The notes beneath the pieces were generated by a model. That model was given only the letters and a program-made list of their open reading frames with translations, made no database searches and had not been told where the DNA came from. 64,000 bases of DNA, from NCBI GenBank assembly GCA_907163375.1, contig CAJQUW010004470.1:310001-374000 (forward strand), written 5' to 3'. Position numbers and translations under genes: made by a program. Source of the DNA: Prostheceraeus crozeri. Its lineage: Eukaryota; Platyhelminthes; Polycladida; Euryleptidae. Positions 44,475 to 56,740 of the stretch are shown in pieces (the first letter of the stretch is position 1; each line of letters begins with the position of its first letter).

Positions 44475-45340
44475 CATAACCTGCTTACCTACACCAATGA
44501 AATAAATTGCCATGTCTGTGTGTTCTGGTCTAGAGATGAGATTCTTCAATGCTGATGTTCACGGTCGAAACTAGACACGAGGAGCAAGTGGATCAATTTT
44601 CTGTTGAGTGTAATGCAAATTCAAGTCTGAATTTTGACGAGCTAGATCATTGATGCCACATTAAACGTGCAAAGTCAGTACATTTAGATCTTGAGGAGTC
44701 GAACGATGTGAATAATACCCATTTGTGAATAATTTCCGTTTGATGAATTTATCACTAAGAAAAATTAAGTCAAATATATGTCCTTTTCACTAGACAGACC
44801 TGACTATACAATGATCGTTGAGGTTCGTGTGTTCACTGATGCGAGCTATTTCTGCAATGCGCGCGCTTGGCAAATCACACAAGGCAAATAGAAATTTCCA
44901 TCAAAAATAGTCAATTTCTATCGCTTGCTACCGTTGCATGCAATAGCTGGGATAGGATTATGTCCGCTCTAGACAAACCTACACGCAAATGAATATATTT
45001 CTGTGACCCACCCCTAGCTTGTTAGTATAGCTTAGTGCATTGTGTTCTGTTGGGTGAGCATGATTGAAAGAAACATTGTGAATTATGAAGGTATAGAAGA
45101 AATGGAGTATTAAGAATAGAGATTAGAGATAAGTAGACACGAAACCTTCAATCGAAGTGACGGCTTTCAAACCGACAAAAGATGGAAGATTTTTCTTTGG
45201 ATGTCTTAGTGATGGATATGTCAATTTCATGTCAGTTTCTATTCCATGCCTTACCCGACATATTTTTATGGTAGACTCAGTCCGGTTTTCCTTTACCCTT
45301 GATGATTACCATTCCTTTGACACTGGCTCCACCATGATAA
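44475..45340. other. Unassigned sequence
   Basis: No gene or repeat recognised. The final TAA (45338-45340) may be the left target duplication of the next element. Confidence 0.3.
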
Positions 45341-46012
45341 AGGCGTGTTCACACTAGCACGACACCGATAAAATCGTGACAGTATTTCATTTTCTCAGAT
45401 CAACAATTTATCGTTGGGCGCTGCTGTTCACATTGTAACGATTTATCTTGACGATGAAATTGTTCAACTACACAATTTTATCGGTTGTGCTTGTTGCAAA
45501 GGAATTCAGTTTCAATGCATGGAGAACGTCTCCTGGTTTTGCTGCGAAGAAGAAGATGGAAAAAGAGACACAGCTATTGGACTAATCCATTATTTACAAA
45601 AAAAGAGATGAGCTTGGGGGAGGTGAGCCGATCGGAGATGAAAGGTACTTTGACGTAACATCTGCTTTTGCTTAGATAAGCGATATTTTTTCGTTCTCTT
45701 TTCGGTTCTATCTTTGATAGTTTGATGAGGTCTTTCGGATAATCATTTAGTCGACGGATTTTATCAAAGTGTTGTATCGAAGTTAGGTGTGAACAGCGTC
45801 CTGTTATTCATTTTCTATTATTTCTGATGGTAGCTAGCTTTGCTGTTGATGAAATATTTGAATCGAAATTTACATTCTTCTTAGCTGGTACCAGATTTGT
45901 TGTAGTGTATTGTTTGAATTGAAATTAATGAAGATATTCTTCTTAACTGGCTTATTTGTAGAATTCGAACTGACTTGCATTTGTAGTGGCTAATTCAATA
46001 AGACTCAATTTT

Positions 46013-46260
46013 TTATTTTATTTTGGCAATTCTACCCTGAATTAAAATAATAGTGTTCTGTGCATTCAGGATTGATTGAAACACAAAAGCAACTTCTTGT
46101 CCATCTGGGAGTGCGAAGCAATCGTCAACATGCATTTTGAAAATATGAATGGTGATTATGCTATGAAGTGCTCTTTTCTCGATGTTGCTAATGAAAAGCA
46201 TTGTCACAATGCTTGATAAGAGGGATCCCATGGGTGGTTCCATAACTTACTTATACTAAG
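46013..46260 (-). pseudogene. Penelope-like reverse transcriptase fragment
   Basis: PPMGSLLSSIVTMLFISNIE corresponds to motif B (P-M-G-S), and KMHVDDCFALPDGQ to motif C (Y/H-V-D-D) of Penelope-like reverse transcriptases, at the expected spacing. Only about 80 residues remain. It is an older fragment of a family different from the PLE at 17-23 kb. Confidence 0.6.
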
Positions 46261-46342
46261 CATTCTAGCTAGACTCACCAAAATTAGAGGAGCTTTGGCT
46301 TTTTAGCATTACATTATGTTTTCCTTTCATTTAGGAAGTCTT

Positions 46343-46416
46343 TTAGGGCCGGTATCAACGCAATTGCCCTGAAGTACTATAATGCTTTAGGCGAATTGTA
46401 TTGACACCGTCCCTAA
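46343..46416. repeat. Small foldback element or hairpin RNA candidate
   Basis: TTAGGGCCGGTATCAACGCA and the reverse complement of the right side TTAGGGACGGTGTCAATACA begin two arms of about 34 bp that pair through most of their length. Weaker pairing extends to 46331-46428. TTA/TAA at the edges would fit a PIF/Harbinger-type MITE. Confidence 0.6.
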
Positions 46417-46429
46417 TAGACCTAAAGCA

Positions 46430-47280
46430 AAGCAGAATGTATCCTGCAATTCCCATCATTTACATGCATATAAAAAGAAAACACATATAAAAACACACAA
46501 AATATATTTATAGTATGACAAATAAACATTTTTGGCAGCCGTAATATTTTCATATGCATGAAGGTGTAACAAAATAAATTTTTCGATAACTTGAGAAGGC
46601 ATTCCATCCACTGATAAACCGTACTTTGATGTTTATAAGAGTAGACTTAAAAATTCCCTTCTGAATTGTATGTAAGTCTACTACATTATTTGGTCTAAAT
46701 GCAACGAATTCCATCATCCGTATTGTCGGAACCACGACTATTTATGTTGGTCAATATCATATATTGACTATAGAAAATCAACCACTGAACTGGTGTAAAT
46801 TATTATAGTATCATTCCTTGATCATTTATACCCATGATCAATTAATATTGATATGTTTTCTGATCCACGGTGCCCCTGAAGCAAGATTTAGTCGAGGGAT
46901 TTGCTCCACTCAAAATTCGTGCATTGAATGATTCCGAGACACCATTCAAACGTTTCCGAGCAAAAAGGAAAAAATCGGTCGACATCTTCATTTTTTTATC
47001 GATGATTATAAAATTTACACAGTATTTCTATCATGTGATACAATTTCAGCAAATTACTTTTATTACATGATATTTCCTATCTTCCTACTAGTTACATTCA
47101 TTCATCAGTCTTTCAAATTTTAAGTAATACAGGCCTTGAAATATCTCGTATATTTGTGTGTACCATCTCATCACACCGAGCACACTAGCGGTTCCTAAAT
47201 TGATTCGCTATTTAACCGTATTTTACCCCGGTAGTAGGATACCCCATAATTGACATTATCATTCATCCCGAATGCATATA
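46430..47280. other. Unassigned sequence
   Basis: No gene or repeat recognised. It ends in the TA duplication of the Tc1 element. Confidence 0.3.
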
Positions 47281-48677
47281 CAGTGGTGGCCATTAATTTG
47301 AGACCACGTAGATTTGGCCATTAATTTAAGACCACTTATCGATTTCTGTTACTGCTCCATACTTTTTTTAAGTTATTGAAGCTTTAGTGACACGATGAGT
47401 CACTCATCATTCTTCTGATAGTTAGCTCCACGTCACAACCTTGTTTAGGGACGCCCACTGTCCTGGTTGCAAGACATTCCAAAGTATAAATACAAATACT
47501 CACCGATGAGCTGTCACAATCCGAGAATGGGGAAAGCAAAGAGTATCAAGCCAACTGTGAGAGCGCAGATAGTCGCCTACCATGAAAATGGTCGTAGTGA
47601 ACGTTATATTGCGAACACATTCAATGTATCAAAGACGGCTGTACATCAAGCCATTGTGAAGTATCGCGAAGAGAAATCCTTAAGTGACCGTCCACGATCA
47701 GGTGCACCGAAGAAAAGAACAGCGAGGGATAGCCGCCTTATCCGCCGAGAAGTCCAAAATCAACCATTCATTTCAAGCAATTCTGTTTCCAGTGTTAGCT
47801 GATCATGGAACTGTATTATCTCCCACGTCTGTTCGTAGGCATTTGGCTCATATGAATCTTCGCTCGTACAGATCCGCGAGAAAACCATTACTAACCGCAA
47901 GAATGAAGAAATCTCGACTCGCATGGGCCCGACGCTATAAGAATTGGACGATGGATCAATGGAGCAAAGTTCTTTGGTCCGACGAGTCAACTTTCCAGTT
48001 TTTCAAACGGTCTGGTCCTGTTCGACGACCTAGCGGAGAGCGCTACAATCCTCGATTTGTGACTCCAACAGGAAAGCATCCTCCTACGAAAATGGTGTGG
48101 GGATTCTTCAGTGCTCAAAGTCGTGGAGGTCTCACGTTTATGACAAGAAACGAAAGGATGAGTCAATCCAAGTACGTGGAGGTATTGCAGGAGAAGCTGA
48201 TTAATTAATAATATTGTCACAACTGCGAAATATTTCGGCATGACTTTGCTCCATGCCAGAAAGCGGCATCAGTGACAACATGGCTTTCTACCAACAACAT
48301 CGAGGTTCTCGATTGGCCTGGCAACTCACCAGATCTGAATCCAATGGAGAACCCCTGGCAATCCGTCAAACTCAAAGAGTGTCGAAGAAATCTCCTTCCA
48401 CATTGAGTGATCTTCAAAATGCTATTCGAGAAGCATAGGTGTTAGAAATATCATCCGACGTGTGTCAAAACTTCGTGACATCAATGCCAAGAAGAATTGC
48501 CGCAGTGATGAAAGCTGGTGGTGGAACCACCAAATATTGATTATTTCATTATCCTTATAACAAAAATAATGGAAGTCATTAGTTTTCAATCTGCTGAGGA
48601 GGGATTTGATTAAAAGCCCATTTATCACAACTTAACTATTTACTTGCATTGTGGTCTTAAATTTATGGCCACCACTG
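47281..48677 (+). mobile_element. Tc1-like transposon (1,397 bp)
   Basis: The ends are CAGTGGTGGCCATTAATTTG and, on the minus strand, CAGTGGTGGCCATAAATTTA, each continuing to AGACCAC. TA precedes the left end; the right flank is CA, probably a mutated TA. The left end carries a second inner copy of GGCCATTAATTTAAGACCAC (47315-47334), which the right end lacks. One transposase remnant fills the interior. Confidence 0.82.
47526..48437 (+). pseudogene. Tc1 transposase (DD34E), broken
   Basis: The protein starts MGKAKSIKPTVRAQIVAYHE with a paired helix-turn-helix (GRSERYIANTFNVSKTAVHQ) and a GRPR-like hook DRPRSGAPKK. It continues in a second phase through TSVRRHLAHMNLRSYRSARK. The catalytic residues are the Asp of LWSDESTFQ, the Asp of FRHDFAPCQ and the Glu of SPDLNPMENPW, with 34 residues between the last two (DD34E). 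Breaks lie near 47790 (phase), 48205 (stop and small shift) and beyond 48395. All catalytic acids survive, so decay is recent or slight. It is compact and intronless as usual for the family. Confidence 0.8.
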
Positions 48678-48781
48678 CATGTAGTTGCTATATGAATAAC
48701 AGCAATTTTGTAAAAGATCTACATCCCAAACATATAATGGGCAGATTATCATGCCTCACAACAGCAGCCCTGTATTTGATG

Positions 48782-49534
48782 CAGGGATGCGTAGTCCTAT
48801 CATTTTGATAGGACTCCGACTCCCACTCCGGGTGGCAAGTATATATAGCCTAGTTTTTTTTGAAAAAAACTGGTAACCTACATCATAGATCATTATAGGC
48901 TTACCTGAACCTATCTTTAGTGATCATTTCTGTATCAATTGTCAATCATTTTCGATGAAAGTTTATCAAATGTCGCTTTAAGTTGGATGCATGCGACCCG
49001 CCTCCTCCCATCTTCTTGATGTGTGCAAACGGTTCACACTTCACACGGTTTTCTCCAGTCTCCACCAGGCAGGAAAATCCTTATACTTTTCCAAAAAATA
49101 TGAGTACACTTTCGATTTTATTATGCGCTTTAGAGGAGAAATCACACACGATTAACGTGAGGGTAAGAAGTAATGTTCTCAAACAAACTAGTATTTCATT
49201 TTTGTCTCTGACGTGACCTTTGGTGCGTGTGTGTGATCGAGGCTAGGAAGACTTGTCTTCTCTACTAAATCACCGAGTGAAAAACAATCCTTTTTTTTAC
49301 TGTCACGGTTCATTCCCTCAACTATGACAAGCTTTGCATACAGCAGTGTCTCTGTACTTTTGTTTGACGGAGAAAGTTGACATCAAGACAGTGACAGCTA
49401 TGCATGAGGATAAATAATTTGATTGTATTATATTTCTGGTCTAGTTATAGACCTGAGTCCTATCATTTGATAGGACTCCGACTCCTATTCCAGCGAAAAT
49501 GATGGGACTCCGGGACTCCGACTCCGCATCCCTG
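48782..49534. mobile_element. hAT MITE with perfect 8-bp target duplication
   Basis: The ends CAGGGATGCGTAGTC and, on the minus strand, CAGGGATGCGGAGTC are flanked by ATTTGATG on both sides (48774-48781, 49535-49542). Inside each end lie repeats of GGACTCCGACTCC and CCTATCATTTGATAGG. There is no coding capacity, so it is mobilised by an unseen hAT transposase. Confidence 0.85.
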
Positions 49535-49542
49535 ATTTGATG

Positions 49543-51240
49543 CATTTGAGCAGCCATTGTATCTTTCGGCAAACATGTAGCTGATATTCTGGCAGGCTAC
49601 TTGCATATCAACAATCTTTGAATTGCTTTTATCACGGATTGACCCCAATGCAATTTAACATATTCTCAACATTGTGTTAAGACGTTTTTATGTGACAACT
49701 GATCAAAACGTATCGTTCATCAAAATAATCTAACATCAATTTTCAACTGATGCTCATAAGAAAAAAGTTTTGATAAAAGCAGAATTCAAATTTTGAATTG
49801 CTATGTATAGCAATATGATGACCCATTTGGTAAAAAGTGGTACCATGTCAATTGTGTTGTATAGTAATTTTGGGAACGATTCAATCATAGGAACATCCAT
49901 CGGAACATCAAAGCAGCCTCACCCCGTGTTTTCGGAGGTCAATATAGCCTGGGCAAAATGTAGACACTTTACGTCAGTGAACAATCAAAATAGAAATTGT
50001 CTTAGAATATTTTTACATTGAGACATTACAGTGAGTGTAATTAGTTAATTAGTCAGAAGAGTGGTTCATACTTCTCGCGGAATACATGTATACCGGCGAT
50101 AATGCAATTTTTGAATAATTGATTGTTGAAATAAACAATGCCAAATTAAATCTGAAAATTGCAGAATAATGTGGTTGCTTTCAGTGCATTGCTTAACAAG
50201 AACATAGTATTTATCTGTTCTAAGAAATTAGCTGAATAAAGTGTATTAACAGAGCATATATATATAGCAATTGCTGACGAACTAAGAGGGTTGCTGTCTG
50301 AGGTGACACTCAGAAATCATTTGGATATCTGGTATTCTTTTACAATTAGGCCATGCTACGTGTTTAGTGGCTAACCGAAAACCGAAGCGAACCTTGGCTT
50401 TCAAAAAACAGAAGTCGACCGACTCTTTTGTCTATTCGGTTTCGGATTTTTGAACTTTTTCAGATATTTTGTATTTATCTCATTGAATCGATTATCAAAA
50501 ATTAACTGCTACAGAGGAATTAATCATTTCATGGCATCAAATGCTATTCACGCAATAGTTATATTTAACTTATTGTAACAGAACTTATAACAGAGATGTT
50601 CCAATTCAGATGTCCAATTCAGTTTCAAGTGAAAAGAAACCATCAATGAAAAGCGATGTTGTTGAGTATTCAAGGACAGTACATATATATGCATGCATAG
50701 TGCTAAAAATAAAAGCAATAATGTCATTGATAGCTTTATTTATATTTGACCGACCTGCGAATCGGCAAAGATGAATTTTCAAGGATTTTTCCTTAATTCG
50801 ATTTATGAGCAACCATAATTGTGAGTTCAATACACGTGTTAAAGTTTAATACACAGTTGTTAAGTGGTTAATTTTCCTAGATTTATCTTTTCAACCGCAC
50901 TGGCACTGCTGAAATTCGCGTCGCATTGTGTAGGACGTGAAACAGAGCAAGCCACAAGGATGTCATCGCTTAATTTTCCTGATAAGGATGTATTCTTTTT
51001 AACTTTTTATTAGTCCATTCTGATGTTATATAACATTGGAGATTGCAAGATGATGTCGATTAAAATGAGTCGCATTTCATGAATTAAACTTTCTAGCAAT
51101 TGTTCGGAAAAAGTAGTCATAATTTTAATGTTTTATGTTCTCTAAATGATAAGTGTCAACAGGTGTCAATGGAAGAATCTGCTTTGATCTCCAACATTCA
51201 CACTTGCATTGTTAACACTGAACGCGCTCGCTTGAACCAT
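49543..51240. other. Unassigned sequence
   Basis: No gene or repeat recognised in this AT-rich stretch. Confidence 0.3.
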
Positions 51241-51858
51241 TTGGAGTCAGTGTCATATTGCCAGATTATATTGTCGGGATTGCCAGGAAGCGATCCCGAC
51301 GACACGATTTTATCGTTGAGAAAATCGGGCTAATATGAACAGCAGCTATGCTACACATGCAGAGCGATTTTATTTCATTTTATCGTTATAGTTGTCGTTA
51401 TCGTGCTAGTGTGAATGCGCCTAAATGCTTGTAGCCATTTCCTCGCTTATTCGTCACCTGACGACGGACTTGGAAAGTCTGATAGCTCTTGTTGTATATT
51501 TATGAAATTTTGTTGAGCTAAATTCCACGTGAAACAGGACACACATGCTGTTTTCAAATTCAAAATTATACTCAAAATTACACAGTTTCTTTTGCTGTGT
51601 CATGAAGTCCATGAAATCGCTTACTTGATATCATTCTGTCACTACCAATTAAATAAAAACAACCTCAAAATCATTTAAGTATTTTCTCGGTTTTTGACGC
51701 ATTATTAGGCTGAAAAGCATGGAATTTCAGAGTTTTTTTTCATGATATGACGTGATTGTGTGTTGGAAGTGATAATTCTGATGCTATTTATACCCGCGAG
51801 TCAATAGATAAGTTACCTGCCTTGGCTATAGGATGATCTAAAAGTCATGTTACTAAAA

Positions 51859-53753
51859 TGTAGCGAGCGAACAAAAAAGTACTTTTCTGCAACATTACTC
51901 ATGACTCAGATACAATTTGTTGTTTATATTTCATATTTTCCTTCTTCGATCTGTTGCTGATAACATGCTGCCGCAGCAGAAACACAGGGGTTCCCTAACT
52001 TCTGCAAATCATCCTCAAAACATGTAACGAGCGAACGCGCTCGCCCGTTACATGTAGGCCTATTTAGTTCAATTGCTGGAAAGTTATATTCATACCATGC
52101 AGCCTATGAAAAATTTAATGCCAAGCAGCTAAACTATTAAAACATTGCAGACTTATCATTATGTCGTCATTTATGAGCCATATACACTCTCATTTTTCGC
52201 TGTCTGATTTCATCTATGTTTTAAGGAACTCTGACCCTGAGCAAGCGCCATGGTGTTGTCATGTGCATGCTTTTTGAAATTATTTAGTTGGTGTCTTATC
52301 CACAATTATTTAAAAGAAGACAGCCTTTATATCACTCTTGACTTTGAAATTTGATATGCCGGGTATTTCCAATCGTGCAAACATGCAACATGAAGCGATA
52401 CACTAGTTTTCAGTCCGATAAGATTTCTTAAACTGTGTAGTTGAGTTCCAAATTGCATTGCCTTTGCACACATCTAATCAGATATCTACGAACCACCACA
52501 TCAGCATGCGGCCTGATTTGAAATAAAGATCGATGCCAGCATGAGCACACAGCATTAACATTTCAAATTTATCATAGCTCTGGCAACAACTTTCTGTAGG
52601 CTATAATGCATGATTTTGTAAGGCTTTCTATGTCCACAGGTTAATAAGTTTCACGAAGCAGGTAATTATTTTCCCGATTGGAAATTATTAACCTGGTGCT
52701 CACTTCTCTATGGAAAAAGTCATGCATTATAGCAGATAATGCATAGATTTCTTCGGTAATTATTTGTCATAATAACCTCGAGCCTTCGGCTCTCGGTAAT
52801 TATAGCAAATAATGACCTCAAATCTATGCATTATCTATTACATAATCTGGATGTCCATGTAATAAAATGCCATTACTGTACAGTTTTTAAGTTGACCAAG
52901 CAGGCACATCGAAATGCCTATCACTTTTGATCGAGGAAAATGTTCTCGGCTTGAGAGATAATGAGATCAGGTACTCAAAAACAAAGAAAAAGATATACTT
53001 CCGATGCAAGAACAAAATAAAAAGAGTATAAACCAAAGTACGGAGCATTGAACAAAACTGCGTGATTGGAATTTCACAGACAAGAGGAAATATGGAATTC
53101 TGGACAACTTGAACGAATCAATCGACAGCATCTGCTCCTTCAAGTCGCTGAACTCTTTCAAGTCGATTTTTGCGAGTGCATTATTCGTGTATCAACATAT
53201 GCGTAGGCCTACATCTATTTCTGGCTTTAACTGAATCATATCATAATTACTTTACGTGAGGAGCATATGCTTGCATTTCGATAACACGTTACAAGGCAAT
53301 ACTGTCATTCACAACTCATTGTTTGTGCAAAAAATTGTAATGTAAAAAAGGATAATAATGGGATGTAACGAGCGAACGCAAAGTAATTAGCGAGCGAACA
53401 GCATTCTACACAATTTCTTGCACAGAAGATGGGAGTTTTCACTCAACAATTGATGCGTGCTTATTTTATGCATTATCTCTGATAACTACAGAGGTTTTTG
53501 AAGTCAAATGCGGTCTAACAAAGCAGAGTTTTTGAATTGAAGAAGAGATAATCAAAGTCATGTCAGAATTTTGTAACGAGCGAACATATTGCAAATTGGT
53601 ACATTGTGAGTATACTAAAGGTTCGCCGAATACGATACTTAGTTATTTGATTCTATGACAAAATGTTGACAAAACTACGCATGAAAAGATTTATGATAAT
53701 AACTTGACAAATGAGTAGAGCAGCTGTAGGTGCGCACAGTGTAACGAGCGAAC
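51859..53753. repeat. Dispersed 14-bp motif TGTAACGAGCGAAC
   Basis: Copies lie at 51859-51872 (one mismatch), 52023-52036, 53364-53377, 53388-53399 (partial), 53572-53585 and 53740-53753, all on the + strand. The copy at 52023 is part of a near-palindrome (52021-52054) that includes an inverted copy. The sequence between copies is unrelated. The role is unknown. Confidence 0.6.
52600..52836. repeat. Nested foldback sequences
   Basis: The main palindrome spans 52734-52836 (AGATAATGCATAGATTT at both ends when read inward), centred on GAGCCTTCGGCTC. Two further inverted pairs lie to the left (CAGGTAATTATTTTCC with its partner near 52690, and GGCTATAATGCATGA with its partner near 52720). Probably an old foldback or MITE structure. 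Confidence 0.5.
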
Positions 53754-54707
53754 AAATGGAATTTATCTTGAGAACGTACTTGTCGAAGTATTAACATACA
53801 TTTTGTGTCTGCTTTTGCTATATTTTCGTCAGTCGATTCCCTCCACCTCATCTCGTTCCTTATTTCTAAGTCTATGAAGTATTGCATCTTTCCCTGTTCC
53901 ATCGCCATGGTTTCTCCTTTTCAATGTTAACTTTCTGTTGAAATCTAACGGAGTGCAGTTGGCACCATTCACTAAATGAATATTTTAATTGTCATTCTGT
54001 CTCTTGAATAAAGAGTCAGCCGTTTCTGTAGCATATAGTTCACAAGGAAGATGTCATCACGACCGTACTAGTTCACCAAGACTATTTCATCAGCTTTGAA
54101 TAAGTCATCGTTGTCATGTCCACATTCATTTAATGTAAATGCTATTTTCACAAACTTTTTGAACAGTTTCGATGACAACTTAGATAACTCACTTGATGCT
54201 GGATCCTATCTGTGACATGATGACAATCAACTCCTAATTAATCCTCGCAATAACTGCACGATAGCTGCTGATTAGCATTATACATTTCCGTCTGTCGGAC
54301 AGAATGTATGATCAGTTTTCTGATAGTTTATTACAAGCGTTGTAAAAGACATCAACTAATTTGCAAGCACTTCGTAGCAGAACTGGCACTAATTCATAAT
54401 GGAATGAAATTTGAGCAAGTTATAAACAACAATAATCGCCTGTACTCAATAAGACAAATTATGCTACTATTTCATCACGTTACTTCTTTCAGCAAATGAG
54501 GATTTGCGAAGTGTGAATAAGTATGGAAACCTCATTAGCATCATAAGTAATTTGCAACAGATAATTGTCTAATGGAAAATCATCTATTATTCACTTTGGT
54601 TTATTCTATTGCGGAGCATGGGAGGAAAGTCGTGATTGAATCCTTTGAAATGTAGGGTCTGCGACACTGAGCATGCTGCCTTTCAGCTCGATATTTTATT
54701 GTTCTCC
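53754..54707. other. Unassigned sequence
   Basis: No gene, RNA gene or clear repeat recognised. Confidence 0.3.
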
Positions 54708-54907
54708 TTGAAAAAAATGAAGCTTTTACGTCACTACTCTCGTACTTGGGGGTTGGACGGTGCTGACATAATCAGACTTATGGAGCGTTGTAGTACTTTT
54801 AGTCCGGATGTCCTTCCTGCTGACTTCCAATGACACCTTCGGGGCTCGACCTCTGGACCAAAAGATCGCTAGGCCAAGCACTTAACCACTGTGCCACGGA
54901 GACCACT
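54708..54907 (-). repeat. tRNA-derived SINE
   Basis: The minus-strand head (54907-54838) reads TGGCACAGTGGTTAAGTGC (box A region) and GGTCGAGCCCC (box B) at tRNA spacing. An unrelated body follows (CATCCGGACTAAAAGTAC and onward) and ends at a run of seven T on the minus strand at 54717-54711. The tRNA-like part is imperfect. Confidence 0.65.
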
Positions 54908-56740
54908 TAGTACATACACGGTTCTCCTTAGTACATACATATTATAGTAGGTAATTACAACACATTTGCATCGTTTTTAGACATTTTTTCTTGGAGATGA
55001 AATGTACAGTAATTTTTTGATTTAGAGACACTTGAATAAGACTAGTTTATAAATGTAGTATTACTGACTGATTGATGCAGTATTATTGTACAGAGTTTGC
55101 ATTTTGCAATTACATAGTTCAGCAGTGCTAGAGACTGTAGTGCTAGCATGCTTTTCAAAACTAGAAGTTCCGATGAGCCCATCTCAACTCATTTCTGATT
55201 TCAAGGTGATATTATTCAGTGATCATGAATACTATTAGCATAATTTTACTTGACTTTTTCCAAAACAAATTTTTTATCGATGTTTTATACATTTTTTGTA
55301 GCAACTTTGATATCGAACTTGGTCTCACTAATTTCGAGATCTACCCCAAGAGCGGCCGAATGAGTCAAATTTGACTCATTGTACTTATTGTCCCTTGATT
55401 CACGATGATAACGTATATTTGCGATTATATACTGTAACATCAATATGCTTTTAACATAATCAGTATGATCATATTTTGCTCAATGTCAATCACATTTTCT
55501 AATATCTTGAGAAGTTAAACTGTAGTCCTATGGGCCACTTTTCGACTTACCTAATGCCATAATGAAGGAGCGAACTTCGAGATATTTATCTAGGCCTATG
55601 CTCTTTATATTTTCCTTTTGACGCTGCTTGATGGTAGCTACATGAAATGAAAACTGACTGTGAAGTAGTCAATATTCTGTCACAAGTTTCTTGTCTACCT
55701 CGCTCTCATTCTGCATGTATGTCACTATTTGACAATGAATATAGTGTTGGACCAGTAACTTATACTGTCTTTATCACACTGATACGTCAATTGGCAAAAT
55801 CCGTCTGAATATGAAGTTGCTGAGAGATTTGTGTCATTGATTTCTGAAATGCATCTCAGTGACATTCAGTATCTCATTCGACTAAGGAGATACTGAATGC
55901 AAGTTAGATGCCTCAGAAGGGGATCTGCAGGCTATTCAGTACAAGCGTAAACTATTCAAATTGACTTCAAGAATTTTTTAAAACGTCATTTAACGAAAGT
56001 GCATCACATCATCAAAGTGATGAAGAAAAAAAAATCGTCAGTTTTTCGATGTGTGAAAAGGTGGTAGGCAGCTCTGCCAAATGTACATGCTTTGCTTTTC
56101 AATTAACAATGTGATGATATAGAAAATTTTTGTCATTTCTTTATCACCTTCTAACATTTATGGGCCACATAATTGCTTGTTTCTTTGAATTAATTATATT
56201 CGAATGATTGTACATCTATGAGAAGAATATAACTTAATCATCTTGTCAATGCTCGAATGTCAGGTTGAACAAACATGTTACATACGTGTTACGAAAAAAC
56301 ATCAAAAATTGCAAATTCCAGCTATTCATGCTTTTCGCAATCAATCCTTCTATGATAATAGCTGGTATATCAATCGTCCCTCTTTATTAAATTTCATTAA
56401 ACAAAATTCCCACATCATTAATTACAAAAGGGAATGATGCAAGGCATGATTCAATTCATACGGCATTTCGAGGGGTTGTAACTTATCGGCGCTTCTAGTG
56501 TTAATTTGGAAATCACTTGGTTAATTGAGTAATACGAATATTTTATGAAGGAAGGCAGTGCTCTCTACCCGTGCAAGCATTTAATTAACCAAAAGCAGGG
56601 GTGAGAAAACATGAATGAGAGAAAAGTAACTAATAAAAACACGATAATTATCATAATTATCATGAGGTTATCTCTAATGTGCCTCCTTCATTCATGTAAT
56701 TTTGTATCTGTTCATTTTATTGATTTATTTTCCATTCCAG
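54908..56740. other. Intronic sequence before the PHD exon
   Basis: No mobile element recognised. It contains the 22-bp perfect palindrome AATGAGTCAAATTTGACTCA plus TT (55359-55380) with two TGAGTCA-type half sites, and ends with TTATTTTCCATTCCAG, a strong splice acceptor. Confidence 0.35.

Larger units (their letters stand above)
45341..51422. mobile_element. Harbinger-type terminal repeats enclosing about 6 kb
   Basis: The left end AGGCGTGTTCACACTAGCAC and the right end on the minus strand AGGCGCATTCACACTAGCAC match at 18 of 20. Similarity continues loosely for 110 bases (CGATAAAAT, GCTGCTGTTCA). The flanks are compatible with a TAA duplication. The interior carries no Harbinger protein but holds a PLE fragment, a hairpin, a Tc1 element and a hAT MITE. 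Alternatively the left 461 bp (to about 45801, AGGACGCTGTTCACACCT on the minus strand) and the right 170 bp are two separate MITEs of one family. Confidence 0.5.

Noticed and set aside
51859-53753. Regularly spaced short repeat considered as a CRISPR-like array
   Set aside because: Only about six copies, spacers of 165-1,300 bp, animal sequence and no cas genes; listed instead as a dispersed motif.
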